Positions 1 to 12,700 of a stretch of DNA of 64,000 bases are shown piece by piece. Under the pieces are notes generated by a model. The model made no database searches, was not told the DNA's origin, and saw only the letters and a list, made by a program, of their open reading frames with translations. The stretch is taken from assembly GCA_039655645.1 (NCBI GenBank), contig CM077346.1, forward strand, positions 68,533,283-68,597,282, in the 5' to 3' direction. The DNA is from Ammopiptanthus mongolicus. Its lineage: Eukaryota; Streptophyta; Magnoliopsida; Fabales; Fabaceae. Made by a program: the position numbers and the translations under genes. Each line of letters opens with the position of its first letter. The stretch's first letter is position 1.

Positions 1-1233
1 GAAGAAGAAGGAGAAGGAGATTCAAGGTTGAGGATGGCGACATATAGGATTCGCCATGGGGTACGCTTGGAGATTCTTGGAGGTCTTCAAGAGGTGAGTA
101 GAAATACTCTTTCTCACCCTTCTATGGTGCAAATTGTCTTGGGGTTGAATTATGCTTTCAAAAATATGTTTTTTGGAAAATAATCTTATGTTTGGTCAAA
201 TCCTGATTTTCTAAATTTGGGGGTTTTCCTTCTAAGGTGTTTTTGCTATGAGTTAAATGTTTATTCTTGAGGTTGATGTTATATTATGTATGTTGTATAC
301 ATGATTTGGTTGATTGACATGCTATATTTGGATTATATGATGATATTGGTGATATTAGCATGATTCAATAACTGTTAAATGTGATGAATGTTGTTTGCTG
401 CAATATCGCCTATGATAGGGGTATCGAAAGTAACACTGCCGATGAATTGGGGTGTCGAAATATGAAATACTGCCATAATGGGGTATCAGAAGCAACATCG
501 CCACACGTTGGGATGTCAAAATGAGTAATACCACCATTGTACAATGGTTGGTATGAAATGAGTAATGTCAGTGAAGAGAAGATGACATCGAAATACCTCA
601 TGAGTAAGGTAGGGCAATGGGACGTCATTGCTATGTGCAGTTTGAAAGTCATATGACGTATGAGGATATTTGAGATTATTTGATATGTGACACTTTGACA
701 TACTTGAATTATGATGTGTTGATGATGACTGTTTATTGCCAATAATGATTATATTATTATTATTTTATTATACACTATTTTGAAAGTAGCGATTACCATG
801 GACAGTTTTTCCAGTTACCGCACCGGCTGTAAACAATGCTTTTGTGAAAACCTTTTGAAACTGTATTTCTGTTCACTGAGATTTTATATCTCATTAGTAG
901 TACTGTTTTCAGAGCCTGAGGACGACTCTATTGAGCAGCCAGACGTTTTGAAGACTATCTCTTTAGTTTTAGAGCTTGGTTAGTAACGTAAGGCATATGC
1001 CTGGAGGACCTTTATTATTGTTTAGTTATTTTCTTATGAGACATGTTATAGACGCCCGATTTTGAGGCTTTCAAACTTATTATGTTACTTCGGTTTTTGA
1101 ATTAATATAAACAATTATTTTGGATTATTATTATATTAAGTATTTATTCAACATTTATTTAAGAAAATTTTTATTTACCTTGTTTTATTTAGACTAATTA
1201 TTTTGGGTTACTAATGTAACGATGGGCGTTACA
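1..1233 (+). repeat. Partial gypsy LTR, same family as the LTR at 33516-35271
   Basis: The segment is the reverse complement, with divergence, of the right-hand LTR at 33516-34800. Shared landmarks are a GAAGGAGAAGG-like run at the window edge, the minisatellite at about 400-540, an (ATT)n run near 750-772, and the end ...GGGCGTTACA at 1233. The family's LTR reads TGTAACATCC...GCGTTACA, so this copy is on the plus strand and its 5' part lies left of the window. No primer binding site follows 1233; minus-strand gag of element C resumes at once. It is therefore a 3' LTR or a solo LTR inserted in that gag. The TSD cannot be checked because the left end is missing. The small frames inside it look non-coding. 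Confidence 0.8.
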
Positions 1234-1815
1234 CCTAGGGGCGGAAGATCCTCCATCATTGGTTGATCTCATCGCATACAGTGGCTTCTTGCTGACTTGC
1301 TTGAAATCACGGCTTATCGGCACCAGATATCATTCCTCTTTATCTTGTTGACTTGTCTTCTGGTTACCTTGCAAATTAAAACTCTTGCGATGCGCAACTC
1401 TGAATTTGTAGGCGTCTTCAAAGATCCTACACTTGTTCACAAGAACTGGAAAGGCTCAAATCTCCTGGTAGCAGATGGCATGCTTGATCTCTTGACACAG
1501 ACCATCTTCAAACTTCACACACTTGTAGTGGTCATCATTCATATAATGATAGAGCGTGTAGTAATGAGCAAGCTCCTCGAACCTTGCAGCATACTCCCCA
1601 ACGGACATATTTTCCAGCTTCAGGGACAGAAACTCCATCTCCTTCTTGTCACAAATGTCAGCAGGGAAATACTTTCCCAAGAACCTCTTTTTGAAAGCAA
1701 CCCAAGTAATTGTTGTACCTTTAGCTTCCATACGCTGACGGCAACTCTCCCACCAGTGCTCGGCTTCCTCCACTAACATGAAAGTCCCGAAAGCGACTTT
1801 CTTGGCATTAGTGCA
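1234..1815 (-). pseudogene. Gypsy gag fragment (element C, downstream part)
   Basis: Read on the minus strand from 1815, this continues the gag begun at 29907-30140; element B splits the two. The frame holds the gag core typical of Tekay/Del-type gypsy elements (EEAEHWWES, then FLGKYFPADI, then MSVGEYAARFEELAHYY). It is the part of gag that packs element RNA into the virus-like particle. A TGA follows ICYQEI at about 1456; the same frame continues with gag-like residues to 1234, so this looks like an R-to-stop change. The frame is then cut by the LTR ending at 1233. The rest of gag and all of pol of element C must lie left of the window. Plus-strand frames over this stretch are shadows. Confidence 0.82.
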
Positions 1816-3270
1816 TGCAACACTCCGTTTTTTTTAAAAGCTTTCTATATTAATTAAACGGTATTTGTGTGTTTATATTTTATTGAAGGGTCTAGAGAGT
1901 GAAATAAATTAATCCATGACCATAGTCACGCTCTACGCTATCGTAGGAAGCTCTGGTTAAATTTTGGTCAAAAACTCAGACGGAGCCCGGTCTGCGTTTT
2001 TACACTGGCAGTATGATTTTACTGCTCAGACGACCTAATTTTGACTCGTGAACGAAACAATTAGGTTTTAAATAAAATTGCGAACAATATCGGGAATTTT
2101 GGAAAAATTCAAAATAAATAAGTTTTCACGAGTTTCTTGGGCGAAATATTAAATCGCGTTAGTAACGGAACTAAAAACGGATAAACATGTAGTCACATCA
2201 CCTAGGAAGGCGTGCCTATGACTCACTACTGCCATCATTGCTTTTCTGAAAATATCTACTGAAAATATCTAGATATTTGTGACAAACGAAAATATCTGAA
2301 CTCGAAAAGACCAAAATGCCCCTGGTCTTTTTCCTAAAGGACGTTTACGTCCCTAAAATATTTAAAAAGTGACCTCACCCCCTCTTTCACTCTCTTCAAT
2401 TTCGAGCCTCTTCTTTCTCTCTCACCTCCACTTTCTTCTTCTTCTTCCTTTCTTTCTTCTTCTCCATTTTTCTTCCATAACTTCACCTCCATTTTTCTCA
2501 AGTTTCCACAAGGTTTTTCAAGAAAGTTTGTGAACCAAAGTTGATCCTCTCATCCTCCTCTATCACCTAGGAGGTATAGATTTCATCCTTGATCTCTCAA
2601 TCTTCATTTTTCTCCATTGATTTTCATGATTTAAGTTTTTAGATCCAAACTTCAAAAATCTCTAGAAAATTGTAGAAAAATCATTTTAAAGCCAAAACAA
2701 TTTCTATGAGATAGTATCATCCTCTACTATCATAATCCAAGATATTGAAATCAAATAAGCTCTCTGGCCTATTTAACTAGAAGAGGCCGAATGGGTAAGA
2801 ATTTGGGGAAAAATGGCCTTTTGTTCATTGTTTTTGATTTCACCCATTTCATTCCTTAATCATGTAATCCAAGTGATTAGGAAGCTAAATCAATCTTCCA
2901 CCTATTTTTTTTTTTTTGGTGATGGCCGAAACCCCAAGATTTTGGTTTAAGGGGTTTTGGTTCAAATCTTTGAAATAGATCATGGATTATTTGTTATGTA
3001 TACTTAAGGATCATTGATCCAAGAGTTAGGAATTTTTAGACATCTCTAGCCTATTTTAAAAATAGGGGCAGCAGCCTAGTCCTAAGGTTAGGGAAGTTTT
3101 TAATTTAAATGTATTGATCTTTGTTTGTGTTTTGTTGTATAGAATCGGAGAGGACTCGAACATCTGACCGCGCACCCAACTGACCGTTGCAGAGTCGTAG
3201 CCGGAGCTGCACGTGATCGTTACTATGGTGGGGAGCAAAACTTTTTCATCGGGAAGGCAAGCTTAGTATA

Positions 3271-3362
<92 letters not shown>

Positions 3363-4372
3363 GTGTGTGTGTGTGTGTGTGTGTGTGTAGGGGAACCCTT
3401 AAACCCTACTAGAGGTTGAGCCTTGGATAAAGTGCCTGGACCCTAGGTGTAGGTACTTTTGAGCTATCACCACTAAGTTGATATTATGGATGATGTGATT
3501 GATTGAGGTTGACATGTTGATCTATTTATTTGATTATCTGTTGGTTTATTTTGTTGAACTGTTTGTGTGATTTATTGTTATCTGGCTTTATGATGATATC
3601 TGTACTGGTGAAATTACTGTTGTAATATTCTGTTGTGATTTGACTGGTTGAGTGTTGATGAGATATGGTGAGTGTTGATGTTGTTCGGGTTGATACCATC
3701 GTGGTCCCGACCATGGAGCTGTGGCTCTTAGACGCAAGGCATCGTGATGCTGATGTTGATGTTGATGTTGATGATGATGCTGATGTTGATGTTGATGCTG
3801 ATGTGGATTCGATGTGTTGTAGTCGTGGTCAAGTGCGTAAGCGTGAGGTACCAGTATCAACCTGCGATGGATGTTTGTTGCATAGCATATCATTTCATGC
3901 CACAACATTTTGTCCCAAAGGGGGATGTCCAATTGGGGATGTGATACTTTAAATCCCGAGGCGGGATCTCCAATGGGGGACGTGATGTGAGGTGATGTAA
4001 TCTCGATGGGGATGTCCAACTGGGGACGTGATGTATCGGCCGACATGCATATAGGGAAGTCAGCATATACATAGGGACTAGTATCCCTCTTATAGGCTTG
4101 TCTGAGAGAATAACTTTTGAGATGGTTGTGGTGTATGACTTAAGATTTGGGTGATGTTGTGTTGTATATTTTATCTGTGTTGTGTGATGCATGTATATAT
4201 GTTGTACTCATGCCCCTCTCCCATATTGATGATATATGTTTCTTATCTCCCATTATTTTCTGTATGTGTTACTTTTATTTTATGGGAAGATCCCGAGGAA
4301 GAACCAGTTGCTGAGGAGCTGGACGGCATTCCTTACGAGCCTGACGCCGGAGAACGTGCCACAGACCCTAGG
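1816..4372 (+). repeat. Element B 5' LTR, first part
   Basis: It starts TGCAACACTCC at 1816, right after the TSD GTGCA, and aligns along its length with the 3' LTR starting at 19973. The first base pairs of the copies are TGCAACACTCC here and TGTAACACCCC there, so this end has drifted. It contains an (AT)n/(TG)n microsatellite, a GATGTT-rich stretch (about 3748-3803) and three imperfect copies of a GGGGATGTCCAAYTGGGGA motif (about 3920-4035). It is interrupted at 4372 by Athila element A1 and resumes at 14464. Frames such as 3588-4046 on the minus strand come from these simple repeats and are not genes. Confidence 0.9.
3273..3388. repeat. (AT)n followed by (TG)n microsatellite
   Basis: About 44 AT dinucleotides (3273-3360) are followed by about 13 TG dinucleotides. 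The equivalent site in the 3' LTR (21439-21492) has only a shorter AT run and lacks the TG run and roughly 130 bp that follow here. Confidence 0.98.
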
Positions 4373-5684
4373 TGTTGCTATAAAAATGGTTGATGAGCTT
4401 GTGCAAGTATACACAATCGTTTAACAAGTAATAAAGTGTAAGAGAGATCGTTCCCACGAGGATTATATGGTGAGTCAAGTAACGAGTTTGAATTAATGGT
4501 TCTATTAATAAAGATTAACAAAGAGTAACAAATAATTTGTGTGTGTGTATCCAGGACAGTTTTGGTAAAAATAAATGCTAGAGCAATAAAAACGGATTTG
4601 TTAACAGAATGGGTAAAATAGCTACGGGGAAGTATCCCTTACAACTTCAGTCTAGCTCAGTTATGCGTTTGCAATGCTATTGCAATTTGGCTCCAGGAAA
4701 TGAAAGTTTGTTTTCCAACAGTTCTGAGATGAACTTCACTAAACGTCTCCTATTCCTAGGTCCATATTAGTTACATTCACGCCTCACTTAAGCTTGTTCC
4801 AGCTAGCCTAAGAGTTAGAATGTTCATTCCTAAATCACTCTTCATCATAATTTTCCAATTAATGATTTTACTCTTATCTATAAAACAGTTCTGCTACACT
4901 TAGCTTTTCCAAGTAGCCGTGAGCTCAAGTTCTAACTAAGATGATCAAGCTCAATTAAAACACAACCAAATCAGATTTATAGAAAATGCAATAGCAAAGC
5001 ATAACATAACATTCACTAGAAATCCATTACAAGTTCAACATCCCATAGCTACAAGAGGTTTAGCTCATATTGAGCTTACAAAGACAAGGAGAAAAATAAG
5101 AAATGGAAGAAGAAGCCATTACAAGAGAGGAGAGAGAGAAAGGGGCGCAGCTCTGTCCTTGCTCCAGTAGGGAAGATTCTGATGCGTCTCCCCCTTGTTG
5201 TCCCCCTTTTAGGGTTCTTTTTCCAGCCTGTCTCAAGGCCCTTTCCTCTCTCATCCTTTTTGGGCTATAAACTGATTAGGACAAGTGTCCTTGGCCCAGT
5301 TCCCTAACTTTAATGCACCAAACACCAGCCCCACGTGTAGGAAACTGTCCTCATCAGCTAAGGACAACTCAATGTGTAAGAGAATGTTTTGAGCCTTTGT
5401 CCTTGTGCACCGTCAGCTTTAGCTACAATTGCTACAGCATATCCCAGAGCAACTCCAGTTTAGTGCATAGATCTCCATAAATTGCCCTGCATAACAAACT
5501 CACACTCAAATACTAAAAACAGCTCCAAAAGACACCAGAAGACTAAAACTTACAAAAGACTCTTATAAAACACACTTCACACCAAATCACACTAAAATAT
5601 AAAAAACATAAACTCAAAATACTCAAAGACTACAAGAATACAAGTGAAAAAGGTATAAATAACTCTTCATAAAAAGAGTTATCA
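4373..5684 (-). repeat. Element A1 3' LTR
   Basis: It begins TGTTGCTATA and ends GAGTTATCA on the plus strand, and it pairs with 13146-14458. On the minus strand it opens TGATAACTC right after a G-rich purine tract. The small frame at 5060-5254 is not supported as a gene. Confidence 0.95.
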
Positions 5685-6142
5685 CACCCCCAAACTTGAA
5701 TCATTGCTTGTCCTCAAGTAATGGAAACAAAAGAAACGAGACAGAAAAGACACAAATTTTTCTAAACCTCCACACATGTGCTCAAATTAGTTCAAACACA
5801 ACTTTCTTCTTTTCAAACCAATTTCTTCACAAGGCATACTTGACAATGCATCAACATTCATGACGTACAATCAAGCAAGCATTCATGGCTGTCCTCATCA
5901 TCAACTCTCAACTACATGCTACAGCACTGCACTCTCAGAACAGTGTGTTCTTCCTCTCTTCTCAAGCTAAGATAGGTACTCTCAATCATCATTCAAATGC
6001 ACACTCAAACACGACCTTGACAAGCTTCTAAACACACCACTCACTATCAAAACTGCACACTGCTAGAGGACTTTATTTGGATGCAATGAGGCTTGGGTTC
6101 AGGTAGGAATAGTTCTGGGAAGGTGGCTACACTTGATGGAGC
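5685..6142 (-). other. Element A1 purine tract and 3' untranslated region
   Basis: The plus strand reads CACCCCCAAACTTG next to the LTR, which on the minus strand is the purine-rich TTTGGGGGTG that primes plus-strand DNA synthesis. The rest is non-coding and aligns with 52099-52580 of A2. A T-run at 6161-6182 sits where A2 still has about 700 bp of extra sequence, so A1 seems to have lost that part. Confidence 0.75.
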
Positions 6143-6970
6143 TTAGGTATGCTTCCTCTCTTTTTTTTTTTTTTTTTTTTTTACAACTATTTCTTTCATG
6201 GTCCAGCTCACACTAGTTAGGGGGGACTTTTTGATCTTTTTCATTTTGTTTGACTCCTTTTTTTCTTTTTTTTTTTGGCCTTTTGTGCTCGTGGCACAAG
6301 TGGAGATCTCCTGCTGTATCAACCTCCCCACATTTATTTTCTTTCCCTCCATGATGCAGTAAAGGAGCACCAAACGTTCCTTCTTAACAGTTTCCGTGTG
6401 CGCAGTGGGGGAGAGCTTATGCCTAAGGAAGTGATACCAAACCTTGGCGAAGGGTTGCAACGCAGACCTTGCTATTTTCAGCTGATTTCCGGAAGTTGGG
6501 AGCCATTTCGTCCCTGGGACCATCACAACATCCTTCATATCAGTTAGTTGCTTTACAGTGGCCTTTGTCAGTAAAGGTTGGTACTCATCGTCCTCTTCAG
6601 CCAGGTTCAGCTTTAAGTTGATGGTCTTAGCAGAGAAACTGACCTTGCACCCTCTTACCATGGAGTGGGTTTGTTCGGCACCTCCAATGTTCGCATAGAA
6701 CTCGCAAATAAAAGATGTGCAGAACCCAGTTGGGTGGCCAACAAAACGTTTCCACTTGTGTTTGTCAATCACTACAGCAATTTCGACAGGGAGGCCATAA
6801 GAAGCCTTGGTGGAGATGGTGAAACCTTTCTCTGCATGAGGTTCTCTGAGCGCAGTAACATTAATGTATCGAGCTGCAGCTTCGGCATCAACAAACACTT
6901 CATACCCCTCAGACTCATCACTTGCGGTGGGTTTGCTCTTCTTCACAGCGGTATGCTTGATGCGAGGCAT
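6143..6970 (-). pseudogene. Athila env-position ORF (putative plant transposon protein domain), C-terminus altered
   Basis: This is a 275-residue frame starting MPRIKHTAVKKSK. It lies between integrase and the 3' LTR, where Athila elements carry a third ORF often called env-like. Residues about 60-215 (VDKHKWKRFVGHP, GCKVSFSAKTINLKL, ARSALQPFAKVWYHFLRHKL) match my memory of the 'putative plant transposon protein' domain common in these elements. Its function is unknown, and I see no signal peptide or membrane segment. The last 50 residues are lysine-rich and encoded by A/T runs. A2 instead keeps a separate acidic and Ser/Thr-rich C-terminal part, so this tail is probably a decay product. The start is shared with A2 (53746), which supports it. 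Confidence 0.6.
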
Positions 6971-7544
6971 GGTTGGGCGAAGATGAGGGGAAGAGATGAA
7001 GGTAGGGAAAAGGAAGAGATTTGGGGGAGGACTGAAGGCGTTAGGGTTCGGGTAGTGGAGGCAGTGGGTTGCGTGTGGGAAGGAAGAGGGGAAGGTGGGG
7101 GCTTTATGAAGAGATTTGATGGGAGAGTGTAGTGATTGATGCGGGTGGTTGGGAGTGTGTGGCTAGGGAGAGGCGTAGATACCAAGGGAGAATAAGTGGT
7201 CTGAGGGTTCCCCTCTAACCTTTTTGGATTTGTTGTACCTGGTTTTAGCTTGACATGACTTCTTCCGCCAAAACCCAACACAATCCCGAATCAGCTACAT
7301 GGGCCCCCAACCTTTTTCAACCCAATATACAATCACGGCACCACCGAGACAGTTTTACCACCTTCAGCCACATCTCCAATTTCTTTGTGTTCTGCTTACT
7401 TAGTTAGTGCTAAAGAAAACGAAAAAAAAAAAAACAAAAACAAAATAACATCTAAAATTAAAGAAAATAAAAAAAATTGCTGGGCTGCCTCCCAGTAGCG
7501 CTTGGTTTATAAGTCCTCAGCCTGACTCAGTGCATGTTGAACAT
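6971..7544 (-). other. Element A1 spacer between integrase and the env-position ORF
   Basis: About 570 bp without a convincing gene. It has a T/A-rich run near 7420-7475 and aligns closely with 53747-54312 of A2. The minus frame at 6943-7281 is present in both copies but has low complexity and no recognised domain. Confidence 0.6.
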
Positions 7545-9730
7545 TCAAGGATCAGCCATTACTGTGGTGGCCTGTGCCTTAGCAAATGGCTCACCCCAGT
7601 AATGTTTGACCCTTTGCCCGTTTACCTTAAAGGTCCTACCAGAGGCTGCGTCAAGCAGTTCCATGGCCCCATGAGAGTGGGCATGAACTGTTGTGAAGGG
7701 TCCAGACCATCTAGATTTTAGTTTTCCTGGAAACAGCTTCAGTCTGGAATTAAAGAGCAATACTTGCTCTCCTGGTGCAAAGTCTCTCTTCTAGATCTTT
7801 CGATCATGCCAAGCTTTTGTCTTGGCCTTGTAGAGTTCTACCCCCTCATACGAAAACATCCTATGTTCTTCAAGCTCATTGAGCTGCAGCATTCGAGCTG
7901 CCCCAGCCTGGGCTAGCTCAAGATTTAGTTTTTTTACTGCCTAAAAGGCTTTATGCTGCAGCTCAATCGGCAAATGGCATGCCTTTCCATAGACCAACCT
8001 ATAGGGTGACATTCCTAAAGGGGTCTTGTAGGCAGTCCTATATGCCCAAAGAGCATCTTCCAAGTGCAGGGACCAATCTTTTCTAGTTGGATTCACCACT
8101 TTTTCCAAAATTCTTTTTATTTCCCTATTGGACAGCTCTGCCTGCCCATTTGTCTGCGGATGGTATGTTGTAGCCACTTTATGTCTCAACCCATATTTTG
8201 TGAGGACTCCATCAAAGAGCTTGTTGCAGAAGTGTGTACCTTCATCACTGATAAAAGCCCTTGGTGTGCCAAATCGTGTAAAAATATGCTTTTGAACAAA
8301 CTTCACAACAGATCTAGCATCATTTGTAGGGAGAGCTACAGCTTCCACCCATTTTGACACGTAGTCTACAGCCACCAGAATATATAAATTTCCAAAGGAA
8401 GGGGGAAGGGACCCATGAAGTCTATGCCCCACACATCAAACAACTCTACTTCCAAGATGGAATTGAGGGGCATCTCGTGTCTATCTAAAATATTTCCCAC
8501 CCTTTGGCATTTGTCGCAGCCCTTGGCAAAACAGTAGGCATCTATAAATAATGTAGGCCAAAAGTACCCGGCCTGGAGGACTTTGGCAGCCGTCCTCATT
8601 CCTCCAAAATGTCCCCCACATGGGGATGAATGACCATGTAAGAGAATAGCCGGGACTTCTGTTTCTGCTACACACCTTCTAAGCAAATTGTCAGCACAGT
8701 GCTTATACAAGTATGGCTCGTCAACCTTTTTCTTTGTTGTGGAATGAAATCTGTAGGGACAATTCCACTGGCCAGGTAGTTCACCAGGTCAGCATACCAT
8801 GGTGTTTCAGCATCTTCCATGGATAGCAACTGGTCATCAGGGAACAATTCTTTGATCTCAGAATTCTTTGTGGCTTCATTCCCCTCAGATAGTCTTGACA
8901 AATGGTTTGCCACCTGATTCTCAACTCCCTTCTTATCCCTAATTTCCAAGTCAAACTCTTGTAACAAGAGCACCCACCAAATCAGTCTTGGCTTTGCATC
9001 TTTCTTGGCAATTAAGTATTTGATGGCAGCATGATCAGTGTAGACAATCCACCTTTGTTCCAACAAGGTAGGGTCTGAACTTGTCAAAGGCAAACACAAC
9101 AGCCAACAACTCTTTCTCTGTAGTAGTATAGTTCAATTGAGCTTCGACCAATGTTTTGCTGGCATAATATATAGAGTGAAACACCTTATCCTTCCTTTGG
9201 CCCAGAACTGCTCCCACTGCGAAGTCACTAGCATCACACATCAACTCAAATGGCATAGACCAATCGGGAGCAGTTATGACCGGTGCAGTAATTAGGGCCT
9301 TCTTCAGAATTTCAAATGCTTCCAAACAGGTTAGAGCAAAATCAAAGATTCTATCATGCTCTAGCAACTGGCATAGAGGCTTGGAGATTTTGGAGAAATC
9401 CTTAATGAATCTTCTATAGAAACCAGCATGTCCTAAGAAACTTCTCACTCCTTTAACTGAGGTAGGTGGTGGCATCTTTTCAATGACCTCTATTTTGGCT
9501 TTGTCTACCTCCATACCCTTCTTAGACACCTTTTGACCCAACACAATTCCTTCCTGAACCATAAAGTGACATTTTTCCCAGTTTAACACCAAATTAGTTT
9601 TCTCACAACGATCCAAGACCTGTTCCAGATTTTCAAGGCATTCCTGGAATGACTCTCCAAACACTGAGAAGTCATCCATAAAAATTTCCATAGATTTTTC
9701 AATAACATCCGAGAATATGGCCATCATGCA
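7545..9730 (-). pseudogene. Element A1 pol, 3' part: RT end, RNase H, integrase (broken)
   Basis: Minus-strand reading gives the RT catalytic FMDD box (9671-9682), then RNase H (ELMCDASDFAVGAVLGQ), then integrase. Integrase shows a zinc-finger region (CGGHFGG...CDKCQRV), core Asp in GIDFMGPF, the second Asp in FISDEGTHF and the Glu region in YHPQTNGQAELSNRE. The C-terminal GPF segment is at 7545-7760. Compared with A2 there is a 1-bp insertion near 9050, a 28-bp deletion near 8728, a 1-bp deletion near 8400, a Trp-to-TAG change at about 7939 and a further TAG near 7792. These split the reading into four frames. The protein would reverse transcribe and integrate the element; here it is dead. 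Confidence 0.9.
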
Positions 9731-12700
9731 TCATTGGAACGTTGCTGGGGCATTATAGAGGCCAAAAGGCATCCTTTGAAAGGCAAAAGTGCCATAGGGA
9801 CAAGTAAAGGTAGTCTTTTCTTGATCTTCGGGTGCTACAGCAATTTGATTGTAACCCGAGTATCCATCCAAAAAGCAGTAGAACTCTTTCCCAGAAAGTC
9901 TATCCAACATTTGATCAATAAAGGGCAAGGGAAAGTGATCTTTTCTGGTGGATTTATTCAATTTTCTATAATCCATACAAATCCTCCATCCTATGACTGT
10001 TCTGGTGGGGATTAGTTCATTTTTCTTGTTAGCCACAACTGTTATTCCCCCTTTCTTTGGTACACACTGGATTGGACTTACCCACACACTGTCAGAGATG
10101 GGATATCTAATCCCAGCATCCAGCCATTTGATGACCTCCTTCTTTACCACATCCTTCATGATAGATTTCAGTCTCCTCTGGCTTTCGACACTATTCTTGG
10201 CTTCAGGCTCTAGCAATATTCGATGCATACACACAGTAGGACTAATGCCTTTGATATCTGCCATTTGCCAACCGATTGCTTTCTTGTGTCGTCTCAAGGT
10301 TTCTATCAAACTGTTCTCTTGATTAGTAGTTAGGAAAGATGAAATAATCATAGGCAAGGTTTCCATAGCTCCCAAATAAACATATTTCAAATGAGCTGGG
10401 AGCTGTTTTAGCTCCAAAACAGGTGGCTTCACAACTGAAGGTATGTTGTCCTTGAATGTCTCATCAGTGACTTCCAATGATTCAAATTTTCTAGCCCACA
10501 TAGGTTGCCTTGCAGTGCAATCCTTTATTTCAGAAAGTTCTTCCAACAAGGGATCATCAGTACCTGATTCATACTCATCATCACTCAATTCTATTCTTCC
10601 TATCAGGAACTGTCGTTGCAACAGATCATCGAATGACTGCACAAACGAACATTCTTCCACTCCTTCTTCAGGATACCTTAAGGCATTGAAAAAATTGAAA
10701 GTCACATGTTGATCATTAAACCTCATGGTCAACTCTCCCTTTTGTACATCAATGAGAGTTCTTCCTGTAGCAAGGAAGGGCCTACCCAGAATAATAGGAA
10801 CTTCCCTATCTGCTTCACAGTCTAAAATAATAAAGTCCACTGGGAACACAAACTTATCTACTTTTATCAGTACATCATCGATCTTTCCTTCTGGATATGC
10901 AATAGACCTGTCTGCTAGTTGAAGTGTCACAGTGGTAGGCCTGGCATCCCCAATGCCCAATTGTTTAAAATTTGACATAGGCATTAAGTTGATGCTAGCA
11001 CCTAAATCACACAGTGCTCTGCCACAGTAGGTATCTCCAATAGAACAGGGAATGGTGAAACTTCCCGGGTCTTTCAACTTGGGAGGTACTTTGGCTTGGA
11101 GCATCAGGCTGCATTCCTTTGTCATGGCAACTGTTTCAAACGCCCCCAGCCTTCTCCTCTTTGTTAACACATCTTTCATGAACTTGGTATAGTTAGGCAT
11201 CTGCTGCAAAGCTTCAACCAAAGGTATATTGATGTGCAACTGCTTTAGAATCTCCATGAACTTGCTAAACTGCTTGTCTTGTTGTACTTTCCTCAACCTT
11301 TGAGGAAAAGGGGGAGGTGGTCTTTCTGGACTAAATTTAGCCAAGGGTTCAGCTTCTGGAACAGCCTCAGGCTTCTTAGCAGTTCTCTCAGTTGTTTTCT
11401 CAACATTTTCACCAGTTGCTGGAATAGTCTCAGTTTCTTCAATTTGCACTTTGCTCTTTTTCTCTACCATGGCTGGTAACTCAGTTCCACTTCTCAATTG
11501 TATTGCTTTGCAGTGCTCCTTACCATGAGGGCTTGAGGATGAAGGAGTTTCAGTAGAAGATGGCAGAGATCCACTGGGTCTGCTGTTCAGTGCATTGGCC
11601 AGCTGGCCTACCTGATTCTCAAGGTTCCTCATGGATACTCCTTGATTTTGGAACTGTGCCTTAGTTTCTGACATGAATGCTTTTAAGACAGCTTCCAGGG
11701 ACATTTCTTGAGTTGCCGGTTGTGCTTGCTGTTGTGGCCTTGGTTGCTGACTTGTGAATCCATATGGAGCAATTGTGGACCGAGCAGGAAAGTTTGAGTT
11801 CCATGGCGGAGCATTAGCATTGTTATTCCATGAAAAATTTTGAGGTTGCCTGTTCCCTGGATTGTAGGTATTGAAATAGGGTTTATCTCCCTTATTGTCC
11901 CTGTAGTTAACATAATTAGCAGATGCAGGATTGCTGAAACAGTCTTCAAACAAATGTTCTCCTCCACAATACACACAAGAAACAGTTTCTGCTTGGTGCA
12001 CCTGTTGTTCATTTACCACTGCTTCAGTTACAGCTACTTGAGATGTCTGGTTATTCTTGTTTGTAATCGCTAGGTTTTTCACCATGTTAGTTAAGGAAGC
12101 CAACTGAGCAGTAAGTGCTGTAACGCCACTCACTTCATGCATTCCTGCAGCAGTTATGCTTTTTCCAGAGGTCAGCTTAGCAGTAGGCCACTGATAACTG
12201 TTAGCAGCAATACTTTCAATCAATTCATATGCTTCATTATAGGACTTGTTAAGAAGAGTGCCTCCTGCAGAGGCATCAAGCATCATTCTTGCAGATGGCA
12301 ACACTCCATTGTAAAAGTGCTCCATCTGAATGCATATTGGAATGCTGTGATGGGGGCATCTCTTTAAAATCTTCTTAAATCTCTCCCATGCTTCATATAA
12401 AGGCTCATCATCAAGTTGCTTGAAGGAGGTTATATCATTTCTCAGCTTCGCATTCTTCATAGGAGGAAAGAATTTGGTCAAAAACTTCTCAGCCATCCTA
12501 TTCCATGTATTAACAGAGTTGGGTTCCATAGAATTTAGCCAATTCTTAGCCTTGCCAGCGAAAGAAAATGGGAACAGTCTTAATCTGAAGGAATCGTCAG
12601 TGACTCCTGGATTTCTGAAATTATTAGCCACGGTTAGGAACTGCTTCAAGTGCAAATGAGGGTCCTCGGTTGCAGCACCACTGTACTGCCCAATTGCTTG

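Noticed and set aside
1297..1776. 159-residue plus-strand open frame
   Set aside because: It is antisense to the gag of element C, which has clear family motifs; the plus-strand translation has none.
3588..4046. His/Gln-rich frames on both strands (also 21539-22012)
   Set aside because: They are translations of GATGTT-type repeats within the element B LTRs and differ between the two LTR copies.
9734..12659. Series of plus-strand frames inside A1, repeated in A2 (56530-59452)
   Set aside because: They are conserved only because they are antisense to conserved gag-pol; no independent domain is seen.
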